A stretch of 64,000 nucleotides of DNA, taken from the NCBI RefSeq assembly GCF_000003855.2, contig NW_003101679.1, positions 3,179,558 to 3,243,557 on the forward strand, read 5' to 3'. Positions 23,338 through 35,045 of the stretch are shown here, piece by piece. The stretch comes from Blastomyces gilchristii SLH14081 (taxonomy: Eukaryota; Ascomycota; Eurotiomycetes; Onygenales; Ajellomycetaceae). The notes under the pieces were generated by a model. The model was not told where the DNA came from and made no database searches. It saw only the letters and a program-made list of their open reading frames with translations. Position 1 is the first letter of the stretch. Each line of letters starts with the position of its first letter. Both the position numbers and the translations under genes were made by a program.

Positions 23338-23711
23338 TTTATTATTATTATTATTATTCTTTCATTATACTCATATGCAAGCAGAGCTTATAATGAGTCC
23401 TTGCGTGATGTTAAATACAGGTCAAGTGTTGATTATACAGGAGGAAATACAGGTGTTGAGATCACACCAAGATAACAAGAACATAGAAAAATACAAAGAA
23501 GTGACAATTAGATACATGTGATAATAACTTCCCAGCCCAGGAACATAGAGCAATTCATTGAAGTGATTTGTACACCTCTGTATTTATTAGAAACCTGAGG
23601 TGCTTGAGTTCCGGATTTAATGTATCCCCTGCGGGTTTCGAACCCACGCGCCTTGGTTTCCCATGCCAAGGTGCTACCGGGTGGCCGCATTAACCATTCG
23701 GTCACCGGGGC
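23338..23711 (-). mobile_element. tRNA-derived SINE, copy 1 (374 bp, least mutated)
   Basis: On the minus strand the head GCCCCGGTGACCGAATGG carries a Pol III A box (TGACCGAATGG, 23694-23704) and a perfect B box GGTTCGAAACC (23634-23644) within a T-arm-like stem GTGGG/CCCGC. A ~260-bp body and a tail of AAT repeats follow. A perfect 12-bp duplication TATATCTTACAG flanks it (23326-23337, 23712-23723). It keeps CpG and CCGGGG motifs although the surrounding element is heavily mutated, so it probably arrived after most of that damage. Confidence 0.9.
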
Positions 23712-24051
23712 TATATCTTACAGTGAGATATTATCTCTTTTATTAGTTAATTCATCTGTGTCTGATCTATTCTTCACTCTTCTTACTACTGTTATAACAC
23801 TGCTTCTCTTCTCAGTCAATATAGTAATGTATAACTCTGTGTGATTATTCAGAGAGAATCTCAGAGAGAGCTTGATTCTGAGAATAATAACTTTAAGAAG
23901 TTTAATTTATGATTTCTCTTCTATAGCATATCTGAGCTCTGCTTGAAATACTGCTGAATTGAGTTTACAGAGTTCTATAGTTTTCTTATCTTCTCTCTAT
24001 AAAAAGACTTCAGTGTAGTCTCTGACTAATATTATTATTTATCTATACTAT

Positions 24052-24427
24052 TTATTATTATTATTATTATTATTCTTTCATTATACTCATATATAAGTAA
24101 AGCTTATGATGAGTTCTTATGTGATGTTAAATACAGGTCAAGTGTTGATTATACAGAAGGAAATACAGATGTTAAGACTATATCAAGATAACAAGAATAT
24201 AGAAAAATACAAAGAAGTGATAATTAGATATATATAATAATAACTTCTCAGCCCAGAAATATAGAGTGATTTATTAAAGTGATTTGTACATCTCTGTATT
24301 TATTAGAAATCTGAGATGCTTGAGTTCTGGATTTAATGTATTCTCTGCGGGTTTCAAACTCACATGCCTTGGTTTCTCACGCCAAGGCACTACCAGGTGG
24401 CTGCATTAACTATTCAGCCACCGGGGC
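24052..24427 (-). mobile_element. tRNA-derived SINE, copy 2
   Basis: Same layout and orientation as the copy at 23338, with a longer (AAT)n tail. It is flanked by the 13-bp duplication TTATCTATACTAT (24039-24051, 24428-24440). Many C-to-T and G-to-A changes relative to copy 1, for example CTCTGCGGGTTTCAAACTC where copy 1 has CCCTGCGGGTTTCGAACCC. Confidence 0.9.
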
Positions 24428-24699
24428 TTATCTATACTATGTTAAGCAGCTGAAGAAAGAGAGAATCTTATATATTTACTTCTTCTCTCACTTCTGTTAT
24501 TTTTATTACATCTGTAATAATAACTTTTATCTCTCTGTAAGTACTATCTATTCTATAAGAAGACATTGTGTCAGTTCTGATAAGAAGCTCAGATGCTTAA
24601 GCAGTACAGAGTGAGAATCTCAGAGCTTTAAGTATTAATGAATTTTATCAAGACTAAAGAGATCTCTCTTACTTATCTGTAAAAGAAGATAAAAGCATT

Positions 24700-25075
24700 G
24701 CTCTGATGACTGAATGATTAATACAGCCACTCAGTAGCACCTTGATATGAGAAACCAAGGTGTGTGAGTTTGAAACCTGCAGAGAATACATTAAATTCAG
24801 AACTCAAGCATCTCAGGTTTCTAATAAATACAGAGATGTACAAATCACTTCAATGAATTACTCTATGTTTCTGAGCTGAGAAGTTATTATTATATATATC
24901 TAATTATCACTTCTTTGTATTTTTCTATGTTCTTGTTATCTTGACATAGTCTTAACATCTGTATTTCCTCCTGTATAATCAACACTTGACCTGTATTTAA
25001 CATCACACAAGAACTCATTATAAGCTCCGCTTGTATATGAGTATAATAAAAGAATAATAATAATAGTAATAATAA
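24700..25075 (+). mobile_element. tRNA-derived SINE, copy 3
   Basis: Plus orientation; head GCTCTGATGACTGAATGATT is the mutated form of the copy-1 head. The duplication GATAAAAGCAT flanks it (24688-24698 and 25076-25086). The B box is degraded to AGTTTGAAACC. With copy 2 it forms an inverted pair about 270 bp apart. Confidence 0.9.
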
Positions 25076-26155
25076 GATAAAAGCATGAATCTCTGAGATG
25101 AAAAAACATCTCAGAATGACTAATCTCAAGAAGAGATTAGCTGATACTATTATTAAAAGTATTATAGAGATAAATTACTGATTGAAGAGAATCTCACTTC
25201 AATTGAAGTAAATAACTGAGATGCTTTATAAATTAATAAGTTAATACTTTATATATCTCTTATACTCTTCTGTAGTGCTGCAGTACTAACTTCTCAGCAG
25301 ATAAAGATATTAATATCAGAGACTTCAACAGTGAAGAATAAGTTTAATAAAGATATGATTATTAATAAGTAAGCTCTGAGATTCTCTTCTTTTACTTTTT
25401 CTACAGACTGCAGCTCTATTAGAATAGTAGTAGCTTATAAGTTAATAGTATTAATCTTTTTATTAATTTCAAATATCTCTTTTCTCTAACTGCTTCAGGA
25501 ATTTTACACTTATATAGTCTTATTAAACTTCTAAAAATTCTTTGAGAGAAAATAGATGAAGAGTGCTACAGAGTTTATAAGACATTAGCTCATCATTATA
25601 AGATTATCTTTAAAAAATTCTTTAAGAAAAATAAGAAGTTTTAAACAGTATTTCTTACTCAATATCTCTGATATATAATAAAGTAGTCTCTACTAGTTAT
25701 CTTATAACTTATAATCTCTTTCTCAGCATTTTTCAAATACTTAAACAGTTCTTATAAATTCTCTGATAATAAATAATCTTCTTATTTAATAAGATATTGA
25801 AGCTTGTTATAATGCATTCACTTATTTAATATTTTCTTTATAAGATATTCAGTATCACTCTCAATCTCAATATTATCTGATTAAGACAGCTTCATCTCAG
25901 AGTGTTACTTATAGAGCTTTAAATAGAAAATATGAAAAATAGAATGAATTAATTTCAATTCTGAGAGTAATTTTAACTTATATATCTGCTTATTTATTAC
26001 TCTTATTATCAGGAAAGATTCTAGTCATCACTTACTGAGCTTCTTACACAGTCTCATTGTCTTGATATTCTTTACTGAAAGTAGTACTTAATTCTCTATT
26101 AAGAACTTCATTGAAAGATGTTTTTAATTATAGTATTTCATCTACTACTTCTGAG

Positions 26156-26661
26156 TAGACTGGTCACTGGGACCATGAATTTCATGTTTGATCTCATTTG
26201 ATCTGGTCTCATACATTTCTTAGCGTGAATCCCGCTGGGACTAGTCATTAAAAAAACATGTAAAGTGACTATATATCAGATCTTAAAATGAAATCATGAC
26301 TTGAAAAAAATGAGAAAGTGATTTCATTTGATCTCATTTAGTCTCATTCTTAGCATAAAGTTACTATTTTTAGACATTTTAAGGTTTTTTTTAGACTATT
26401 TTTAATTTTTTAAAAAGTAATGCTTTTTGATAACACTCAAATGAGATTTAAAGTCATTTAAAGCAATAAAAATAATTTAAATTGAGAAGTGAAAATTATG
26501 ATCTCATTTGGAAAATGTGACAAGAGTAGACAGTAAGTCTCACTAAGACAGTATGAAACTACTATCTAATGTTAAAACCGTGTAATGGGATCAGTCGAAT
26601 TGGTAATAAGACTATCAAAAAATCTGGTCCTGGTCTCAGACACGGTCACACAGTCAGTCTA
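26156..26661 (+). mobile_element. hAT-type MITE, copy 2 (506 bp)
   Basis: Same ends as the copy at 3554. Flanked by CTTCTGAG (26148-26155) and CTTCTAAG (26662-26669), an 8-bp duplication with one G-to-A difference. It lies in the 3' half of Gypsy C. Confidence 0.92.
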
Positions 26662-26669
26662 CTTCTAAG

Positions 26670-29600
26670 TATAGTAGATGCTTTTCATCATCTTCTTATG
26701 AATTTTATTTAAAAGTTTCAATCTCACTTTTACTTCTGATACTGAGAGATACTCTGTTCTCTGTATCTATTTAATATTCTGACTGTCTATCTCTCTCTTT
26801 AAAATATCATTCACAATGTCACTGAGTTATAAAGAATTATATTCATAATAAGTATGGAAAGAAGATACTTTTAAGATTGCATTTGTTATATTATTATATA
26901 TAAATTCAGTGATTAGAAGATATTTAAGTCAATTATTCTAATAATATAAATAGAATACTTGAAGATACTGTTCTAGTATTTAGTTCTGATATTTAGTCTG
27001 ATCATCTATTTGTAGATGAAATACAGTGCTGAGAAGATATCTTATTATAAGATAATAGTAAAAAGCTGATCAGTATTTACTAATAAAGAGAGATTCTCAA
27101 TCTATTATCAATGATTTCAGAGTATTATAATTACAAATGATGATATCTAAAAATAGATCAGTTAATTTAAAGGCTTTAATCTTTTTATAAGTAGAGATAT
27201 ATTTTATCATCTTTATAAAACAGTTGACAATGACTAAAATTAAGTCATATTCTTTGACTCTTATCAACTTCAGCAGATTAACTATGAAATTCATTAATAG
27301 ATTCTATCATAAGCTCTTTGAAACAGACAGTGATACTAACTTATCACATTACTTATATCACAGAATCTTTATTCTTTGACAGATATTATAAGTATTAATA
27401 TACTCTTTAATATCTGTCTGAAGCTTGTCTTAAATATATTTATATTTTAAAAGCTTCTCAGTCTTCTCTAATCTGAAGTGTCTTATATAAGAATTATTAT
27501 AATAAATTCTCAATAACTTCTGATGCATCACTCTGCTATAAGAGATGAAGACTGAATTATTCAGTAGTAGAAGTTCATATTCTTCTAGTTATCAGTGACT
27601 TGATTTCTTAGCAGCACTGTTCTACTCAGAATCTGTCTATTTCAAGTTTAAACTGAATTCTTTCTTCTTCAACTTCTGAATTCAAGCTGCAGTAGAGATG
27701 TCTCTCTTCTGTAATTTATTAATGAATTTCAAAAGTAGTCAGATTGAAAGATTATAGATTGTTTCATTCTTTATTAATTCAATAATAGTAAGATATAATA
27801 TAAGAAGCTTATGATCTTCAGTGTCAGTTCTCTGCAGAGACTCAGATTTTCTTTCATCTTCTATACTAAGTCATACAGCTGTCTTATCAGTGTCATTTCT
27901 AAGCTTCAGAGAATCTTAACTCTCTATAGTCAGCTTCTTTCATAGTAATGACAGAGATTCTTTTATAGAATTCTTCTTCTTATTAATAATATTATAATCA
28001 GATTATTTAAACAGTGTATTGATAGAGTTAAGCTGATCTGAACAGTATCAGATATAGAAATCATACTTTGAAAGCAGCTTCACTCATCTGACTTAATATT
28101 CTATCAAGCTCTTTATTGTTAAGAAATAATGCAGATTTATACAATCAGTAAGAACTTACACTGAATACTAACTATTCTGAAGATAATATCATCAGATCTT
28201 AAAGACTTCAATAATTGCTAATATCTCTTGATTATAAGTATTATATCTTCTCTGTGTGAGTGATAACTTCTTGAAGAAGAAGATCACTAATCTTCATTTA
28301 CAGTGTCTGATAGACTTTATGAAAAAGTCTTCTTCTACAGATATTTTATTATCTGTATCTTCAGAGTTTATTATTCTCTGATTCTTTTAACATTGAAAGG
28401 TCTTCAGTGTCAACTGTGAAAAGATTTCATAGATTTCATTCTCAGATACATCTAGACTGACCGTGTGACCGTGTCTGGGACCAGGATCAGATTTTTTGAT
28501 AGTCTCATTACCAATTCGACTGATTCTATTACACGGTTTTAACATTAGATAGTAGTCTCATACTGTCTCAGTGGAACTTACTGTCTACTCTTGTCACATT
28601 TTTCAAATGAGATCATGATTTTCACTTCTCAATTTAAATTATTTTTATTGCTTTAAATGACTTTAAATCTCATTTGAGTGTTACCAAAAAGCATTACTTT
28701 TTAAAAAATTAAAAATAGTCTAAAAAAACCTTAAAATGTCTAAAAATAGTAACTTTATGCCAAGAATGGGACTAAATGGAACCAAATGGGACCACTTTCT
28801 CATTTTTTTCAAGTCATGATTTCATTTTAAGATCTGATATATAGTCACTTTACATGTTTTTTTGATAGCCAGTCCCAGCGGGATTCACGCCAAGAAATGT
28901 ATGAGATCAGATCAAATGAGACCAAATGTGAAATTCATAGTCTCAGTGACCAGTCTAGATACATCAGTCTTACACTGACTGAGTAAGTTGAGATTAAAGT
29001 GATTCAGTATTATGACATCTGTAAAAGCTTGTTTTAATTCTGCAAATGTCTATACAGTGTCTTGAGTGAGAATAAATAATTCTGTTTTTCTGTCTTTCAC
29101 ACTTCTCTTTAACAGATCAGTAAGAGAAACAGTAATTTATAAATATATATAAATGAATTATCTGTAGAAATTTACAAATTCTAGAAATATCTGCATCTTG
29201 CAGTATGTTCACAGCACTGATCAGTTCTTAATGACAGAGACCTAACTTCTGTTCATTCAAATACTGTTCATCTCAATAATATAATCTAAGAAATCAATCT
29301 TCTGTATGTAGAACAAGTATTTCTGAGTGTTTATATAGAGTTGATACTGTCTCAAGTAACTCAACACTTCTTAAATATGAGTATCATGTTCTTCTTCTGT
29401 TTTTGAGAAGATTAAAATGTCATTCAAGTATACTATGCAGGAGATATTGACAAGATCTTACAGTATCTCATTTATATAGATCTGAAAGATGACTGAAGCA
29501 TTACAAAGATCAAAAGATAAAACAAGATACTCAAAATTGCTATACTTGGTATAAAAAGCTGGTTTTTAAACATCATCTTCATTAACTCTGATTCTATGAT

Positions 29601-31560
29601 AGACATTCTGTATATCAATTTTCAACAACACTTTTACTTCAGATAATTAATCAATCATCTTATTAATTAACAGTAATAAATAGTAATTCTTAACTATCAT
29701 CTTATTAAGATCTCTATAGTCTACACATAGATGTAGTCTATCATTCTTCTTAAGTACAAAGAGTATGAGTATCTCTGCTGAACTCTTTGATGAGTGTATT
29801 CAGTTCTTTAATTACACTTTCTCAAGATATTTATACAGAACATTCAATTCCTTTATAGACAAGTTATAAAGAGGCTTATACAGTACTGTTACATTATCTG
29901 TAAGATAAATCTTATATCATATCTTAATATCAGAAAACTTCACTGCTTCTCTTTTTAAAAAGATATTCTTATAATCTGTAAAGAGATATTATGTACATCT
30001 ATCTTTAATAACAGATATCACTGTCAATCTTACAGTGAGAGTGATAACTTCTTCATCTATTCTTAAGTCTCAGTTACCTGCTACACAGTATATCAACTCT
30101 ATATTTTTCTCAAGATTCTTTTAATAAAACTCTTCAGATTTCTCTATCACTGTCTTCTTATCAGTGAGATAATACTGTCATATCTGAATAACTCAGTTAA
30201 TGAGAGAATTGTTTTCTCTCAATTACAGAAGACTTAGAATGACATTCTCATTTATAATGTTAATAATATGAAGAAGCAGACTGCTTTTCTTAAAGATTTC
30301 TTCTAAGTCTGTGATCACACACTTCACTTGAATTATGTCAAAATAATGATATTTTATTTCATCAGTAAATTTCATATAATCTGACATATCTATTTTCTTT
30401 CAACTCTTTATCAAAGAAAAGAAATAGAATATGAAGTTAATATTTATCTCAGAGTCAAGTAGACATCTTACTAATATCTTCTTATTCAGAGTATTTATTG
30501 TGATTATAATATAAACTCAGAGATATAAGAATTATTAATTCTTCATTTTTTTCTCTTCTTTATCTTTTATGAATACATTTATCAGAAGAGAAGTTAACTT
30601 TGAGAAGATATCTTCTCAGTTTCTTTTCTTCTTCAACTTCTTATAATCACTAGTATAGTAATTATCAGCTTCACAGTTAAAATAGAGATCTTTATTAAAT
30701 CTTTTTTAACATTTCTTTACAGTGAGTGAAGAATTAGAATACTTGAAATTCTTCTTTACTTTCTCTACACTGAAGCTATCACAGTGCTATTTAGATCTTA
30801 TCATTAATTTTTAGAAAAGATCTTATTAATCTTTTTCTTAGAGTATTGATTATTTAAATAGATTTAAAAAGTCAAGTTAACAAGCTTAGTACAATTGATT
30901 GATGAACTCTGATACTATAATATCATTATTCATATCTTGTAAGTCAGTCTTATAAGATAAAGCTATATCTTTAATTAATTTAAATCATCAGTCAATTTCT
31001 CTCAATATTCTTTAAATCTTATATTGAAATTAAAAGAATTCTTATTATCTTATTAATATAATGAGTTAAACTACTATACTGCTGTAAAGCTGTGATTACA
31101 GTAATCTTTAATTTAATTCAGTAAAATGTCTTTGAATTCTTCTTAAGTTATAATAATAGTGATATACTCAAGCTCTCTCTTCTTAATAACTTAAGTAGTT
31201 GTAGAGATGTCTTCAAGAAGATTGATAATGTATATTACTTATATCTCATGAGTATTAAACTAGCTCAGATTAAGATGAAATTTTTATTCAAGAGTATAGA
31301 TAAAGCTGTGAAATTCAGATACTATATTTCTCTTATAATTTAGAGAATCTCTGATCTTAATCTCTCTATCTTTATAATAGATGTAGGTGTGTAGAGGCTG
31401 TGATAATGACAGAGTGATTGAAGAGCTCATATCAAAGTATGTAACAGATTCAAAAATCTTAGATTTCTGCTGAGATAGAGATGTACATACTCTAGAGAAT
31501 GATGTGAAGTTTCTCTCAGAGAATGAAGTCAGATCAGTCTCAGTATAAGTATATAAGATT
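26670..31560 (-). pseudogene. Gypsy C gag-pol remains
   Basis: Minus strand, from right to left: gag with a degraded zinc knuckle (YFNCEADNYYTSDY, about 30645-30686); protease region near 30400; RT with VYLNDILIFS (about 29400-29430); RNase H region, in which a hAT MITE sits (28453-28957); integrase with FIVNLLKLIRVKEYDLILVI (27097-27294), the stretch leading from the first catalytic Asp, here lost. Essentially every Trp codon that can be placed reads TGA. No intact frame over 66 codons. Confidence 0.8.
28453..28957 (-). mobile_element. hAT-type MITE, copy 3 (505 bp)
   Basis: Reverse orientation. Perfect 8-bp duplication GATACATC (28445-28452, 28958-28965). It keeps more G and C than copies 4 and 5 (for example AAATGGGACC), so it may be younger or less often mutated. 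Confidence 0.93.
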
Positions 31561-31619
31561 ATATCAGTTCATTAGAGCTTAACTGATTCAAACTTATAAT
31601 CAGATTAAGTGATTTGAAT

Positions 31620-32152
31620 TGTAATATAACAGAACTGAAGTGATGACTAGTCAGCAGTATTATATAAAAGTAGTTATTTAAGAAGCCATATAAGTGAGCT
31701 TGACTATCTTGCTTAAATAGTGAGCTTATAGACTACAGAGTTATTGCAAGAATATCACAGATATAATACTTAGTATACAAAGAAGATTGTACAAGAAACA
31801 TAGTAACTCTTATATATATTTCAGTAAAAGAAAAATGAATCACTGACTTCTTTAATAAGAAGTCAGTATCTAGCTATTCTATATAGATAATGAGCAGATA
31901 CTTTTCTCTCATTTCATGAGTAAGAATAGCTAGAGTAATACCTCAGCAGTGTCTCACTATTAAGAAAGAGTAATCTGCTGACCTTGTATAGAAGTAAGGT
32001 TCTTATATTCATCAATCAGATCTTTCTATAATATATTTGAATGATGTCATAGAGTGATTGAAAATCAGTTTGAACAGGATGAAATCATCCGCATGAAAGC
32101 AATGAGCCGTGTGGAACCGCAACGGGGCCTTGACGCGGCCGGGAGCGTGACA
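31620..32152 (-). repeat. Gypsy C 5' LTR (533 bp)
   Basis: Mirror case of the other LTR: its left, inner end is mutated (TGTAATATAACAGAACTGAA) and its right, outer ~65 bp are GC-rich and intact. Confidence 0.93.
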
Positions 32153-32157
32153 GGTAT

Positions 32158-32396
32158 TGAAAGCTCTCAATAAGAGGCATGAAAAAGCTCTTTGAAAAAG
32201 ATATAACATATCTCAATCTTCTTCACATATAATCAAATCAGCTTTATTTTACTAAATGCTCAAGATCTATTCTATATGAATATTCAATCAATTCTTTGAT
32301 AATTGACTAAGACTGCTTATTAAAGTCATGTCAGAATCAAGAGCTAGAGTCAGAAGCTATGTCAATACTAGAGTCAGAAGTAGACTAACTAGTAGA
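32158..32396. other. Short AT-rich spacer between two nests
   Basis: Continues the DNA left of Gypsy C at 22170. It contains a small direct repeat CTAGAGTCAGAAG (about 32345 and 32370) and nothing else I can name. Confidence 0.5.
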
Positions 32397-32497
32397 TAAA
32401 TTAACTGTGTAACTGTGTCTGAGATCAGAATCAGAATATTTGATAATCTTATTATTAATTTAATTAATCTCATTACACAGTTTTAAGATTAGATAGT
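32397..32497 (-). mobile_element. hAT-type MITE, copy 6, broken by a LINE
   Basis: Begins TAAATTAACTG, which is the MITE end TAGACTGACCG after three RIP-type transitions, and follows the MITE for about 100 bp to AGATAGT. There the tail of a minus-strand LINE starts. The rest of the MITE should lie beyond that LINE, outside the window. Confidence 0.7.
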
Positions 32498-34409
32498 TTT
32501 ATTATTATTATTCTTCAATTATAGATGTATATAGTCAGAGACTATGACATCTACCTGAGAAATTTTAGTTCTCAGGGTTTTTTCTATATTTATAAAGTCA
32601 ACTATTATACATTTATCAATTTCAGATATATAAAATCAGAAAATTCCAGCTCAGAATATAAAAACTGTTTATAAATTACAGTATTTTAACATCTTCTGAT
32701 ACTTTGAAATCATTTAATAATATCATGATAAAAGAAAAGAGAATATAGTCTTGAAGATAAACACATTAAATAGATAGATAGAAAAGAATAGAAAAGAAAA
32801 AGTAAAGTAAAAAGAGACTATAATAAAATAAATTATTAAAAAATAGTATATAGCTGTTTTAATAGACTATATCTAATCAATTTCCCTCTCTTCATATTCA
32901 GATATTTCTGAATTTAGTTATTTTCTTGTAGCTGCTTGAGTTTCTGATAGAAAGTCTATTAAGTATTTAATTCCTGTCTCAGTTGAGAATAAGAATCTTA
33001 TATTTAATTAATTTAAATCATACTTCTCTTTTAATCTGACTCTGAGACTATTATATAATACACAGTGTATTATAATATACTCAGGATTTTTAGTTATATT
33101 ACAGAATGAGTATTCTATTGAATTAAATCTATCATCAAATCTTTGTATATAAGATTTGAAATAATTCTATTCTAGTTTTAGCTGAATTATAGATGAGAAT
33201 ATTTTCTTTTTACAATTAATTGAACAAGATTTTGACTTGGATTTTATTTTAAATCTTGAGTAATATATACTCTTCTTTTATTTCTGCTAGCTTTCATTTC
33301 ACTTATTTAAATAAGATTCTTTTATCTTTCTCTTTATATAAGATCAGAACACTATTTTTTAAATAGATCTACTTAATTCTGAACTCTTTTTTACAGCTGA
33401 ATTAGTCAATTCATTGTCATAAATATTCATATAAGCAGGAACTCAGTGTAGATAAATTATCAGTTTTGATATTCTTCTCTTTTGAATTTTCAAAACAGAG
33501 TTTAAAATCAGTTCAAGATTTATTTAATTATTATAAATCTGACTATTTCTCAGTCTTTTCAAAGCAGCTTGACTATTAGAGAATATTTATATCTCTTTTA
33601 AACTATTTTCTCTTTTATAAGATTTTATTTTAATAAGTTTGAAAGCTTTCACTATTATAAATAGTTCAGTATCAAAGACTTCAGATTCACAGTCTAAATT
33701 TCAGAAATCTGAGATAAAATTAATATTATCTTCAGTATAATCAATGTCTGTATCTAATCTATTCAAATTCTCATTTTTTTAAGTTATTTAAATAAATCAG
33801 AATAGAGTCTTTTATATTAATTATAGAGATTCTCTTTAAATACTGTTCATATTCTCTCTCTTTAGATAGTTCACTTATTTTCAAGTTTATAAGAGATTTA
33901 AGCTTTTCTCTTCTGAGAGATATCTTCTCATGATTAACTTTTTCAACATTTAATGAAGAAAATTAATATTTAATCAGTGAGTATAGTCTGTATAGTTGAG
34001 AGAGTATTTTCTTTAAAGAATTATTTTTATTTCAATGAAGATATATATTTCCATTCAGTTCATTTTCTGAGTTAATTAATGAAAATGAAGAAGAGACTCT
34101 TTCTCTGATTATATAATTTAAGCTCATCTTTATAACTCTCAGAGCATAGTTCATACAGGTCTTATTAACTCTAATAGTAGAAGAGAGAATTGAAGCTTCA
34201 ATTTTAATTACATAAATAGAAGATAATTTAAATACTTTTAGAATTCTTCTCAAAGCTCTGTTTTACAGACTTTGAAAGAGTTCAGTGAAATTTTCTTAAT
34301 TATTTTATCAAACTTGAACTTCATAATCAGCTACTAAGATAATGCAGGCTATATATAACTATGTTATAGCCTGAAAGAATAGATCTCTCTCTCTATTTAA
34401 TAGTCTGAT
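32498..34409 (-). mobile_element. Minus-strand Tad1-like LINE, 3' part
   Basis: Starts (on plus) with the reverse of an (AAT)n tail and matches the reverse complement of the full LINE from its 3' end back to RT/RNase H. It stops exactly where the full-length LINE begins, and its upstream part resumes at 42101. The sequence TAGTCTGAT occurs on both sides (34401-34409, 42101-42109) as the insertion duplication. Coding remains include the connection and RNase H domains, with stops. Confidence 0.9.
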
Positions 34410-35045
34410 ATACAACCGCTCCACCACGAACTCGCTCGATTTTTCGAATAAGAACCCGCCGATAGATCCATCGAAAAGCCCTCGATCATACGAGCATTCT
34501 GACCCCATCGCCGACCGCATACCCTGTGTGGTGGTGGAGTTATCCAGCCAAACGTGAACCGGACATTGTTCAAAGCTCCTGTGTGGGATTATCCCCCGTT
34601 CTCCCCTACCACACCACAACCCCGGGCCAGAGTGCCATACAAATTGTAAGGTGAAGTGACCTAGCCATATGCACCAATCTTCTCGATTTTGGAAGATCCC
34701 CGACCTGTAGTTGTGGAGATATCCGAGGAGCGACCTCCGCGAAAACCCTGTCCATCTTTGATGTTCCAAAACACCAACACCAAGTCTCACCCCCGTACCG
34801 CCCTTCCCAATCTGGCCCATCCCCGGCAGAAAAATACAAAAAGATACCTCGGTGATAATATCAAGCACATAATCAACGGACTCTTCTGAAGTGCAATCTC
34901 CACGGTCCGTCGCCTGTGTATCTAGACTTCAACACCAAGTCTCACCCTTGTACTACCCCTCTCAATCTGGCCCATCCCCAGCAGAACAATACAAAAAGAT
35001 ACCTCAGTAACAGCATTCAATACATAATCAGTGAACAACAAGTCA
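34410..35045 (+). promoter_or_regulatory. LINE 5' leader, GC-normal, with a 155-bp tandem repeat
   Basis: The first ~600 bp keep CpG and CC/GG, in sharp contrast to the rest. CAACACCAAGTCTCACCC starts at 34775 and again at 34930, so a 155-bp unit is present about 1.8 times. The second unit is more mutated than the first. Tandem 5' monomers act as internal promoters in some LINEs; here that role is inference. Minus-strand frames across it (e.g. 34359-34868) are chance frames. Confidence 0.7.

Larger units (their letters stand above)
22709..26147. other. Gypsy C region between integrase and 3' LTR
   Basis: About 2.3 kb once the three SINEs are removed. Very AT-rich with many stops on both strands; I see no coding domain. 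A purine-rich stretch on the minus strand (AAAAAGAAGAG, 22711-22725) lies at the LTR border and is the likely polypurine tract. Three SINEs hit the ~1.8 kb from 23326 to 25086. Confidence 0.6.
22176..32152 (-). mobile_element. Ty3/Gypsy element, family C
   Basis: Two 533-bp LTRs and a perfect 5-bp duplication GGTAT (22171-22175, 32153-32157). Coding remains are on the minus strand, so the 5' LTR is the right one. Subtracting three SINEs and two hAT MITEs with their duplications leaves about 7.8 kb. Heavy damage: almost every frame is stopped within 70 codons. Confidence 0.93.

Noticed and set aside
23634..23711. A genuine tRNA gene at the head of the first SINE
   Set aside because: The T arm and both boxes are good, but the part between D and anticodon arms is too long and the anticodon loop has nine bases. 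The unit is repeated with a body, tail and target duplications.
34359..34868. 169-codon minus-strand ORF
   Set aside because: Antisense to the LINE 5' leader and running into the flanking LINE copy; the frame crosses the insertion border, so it is chance.
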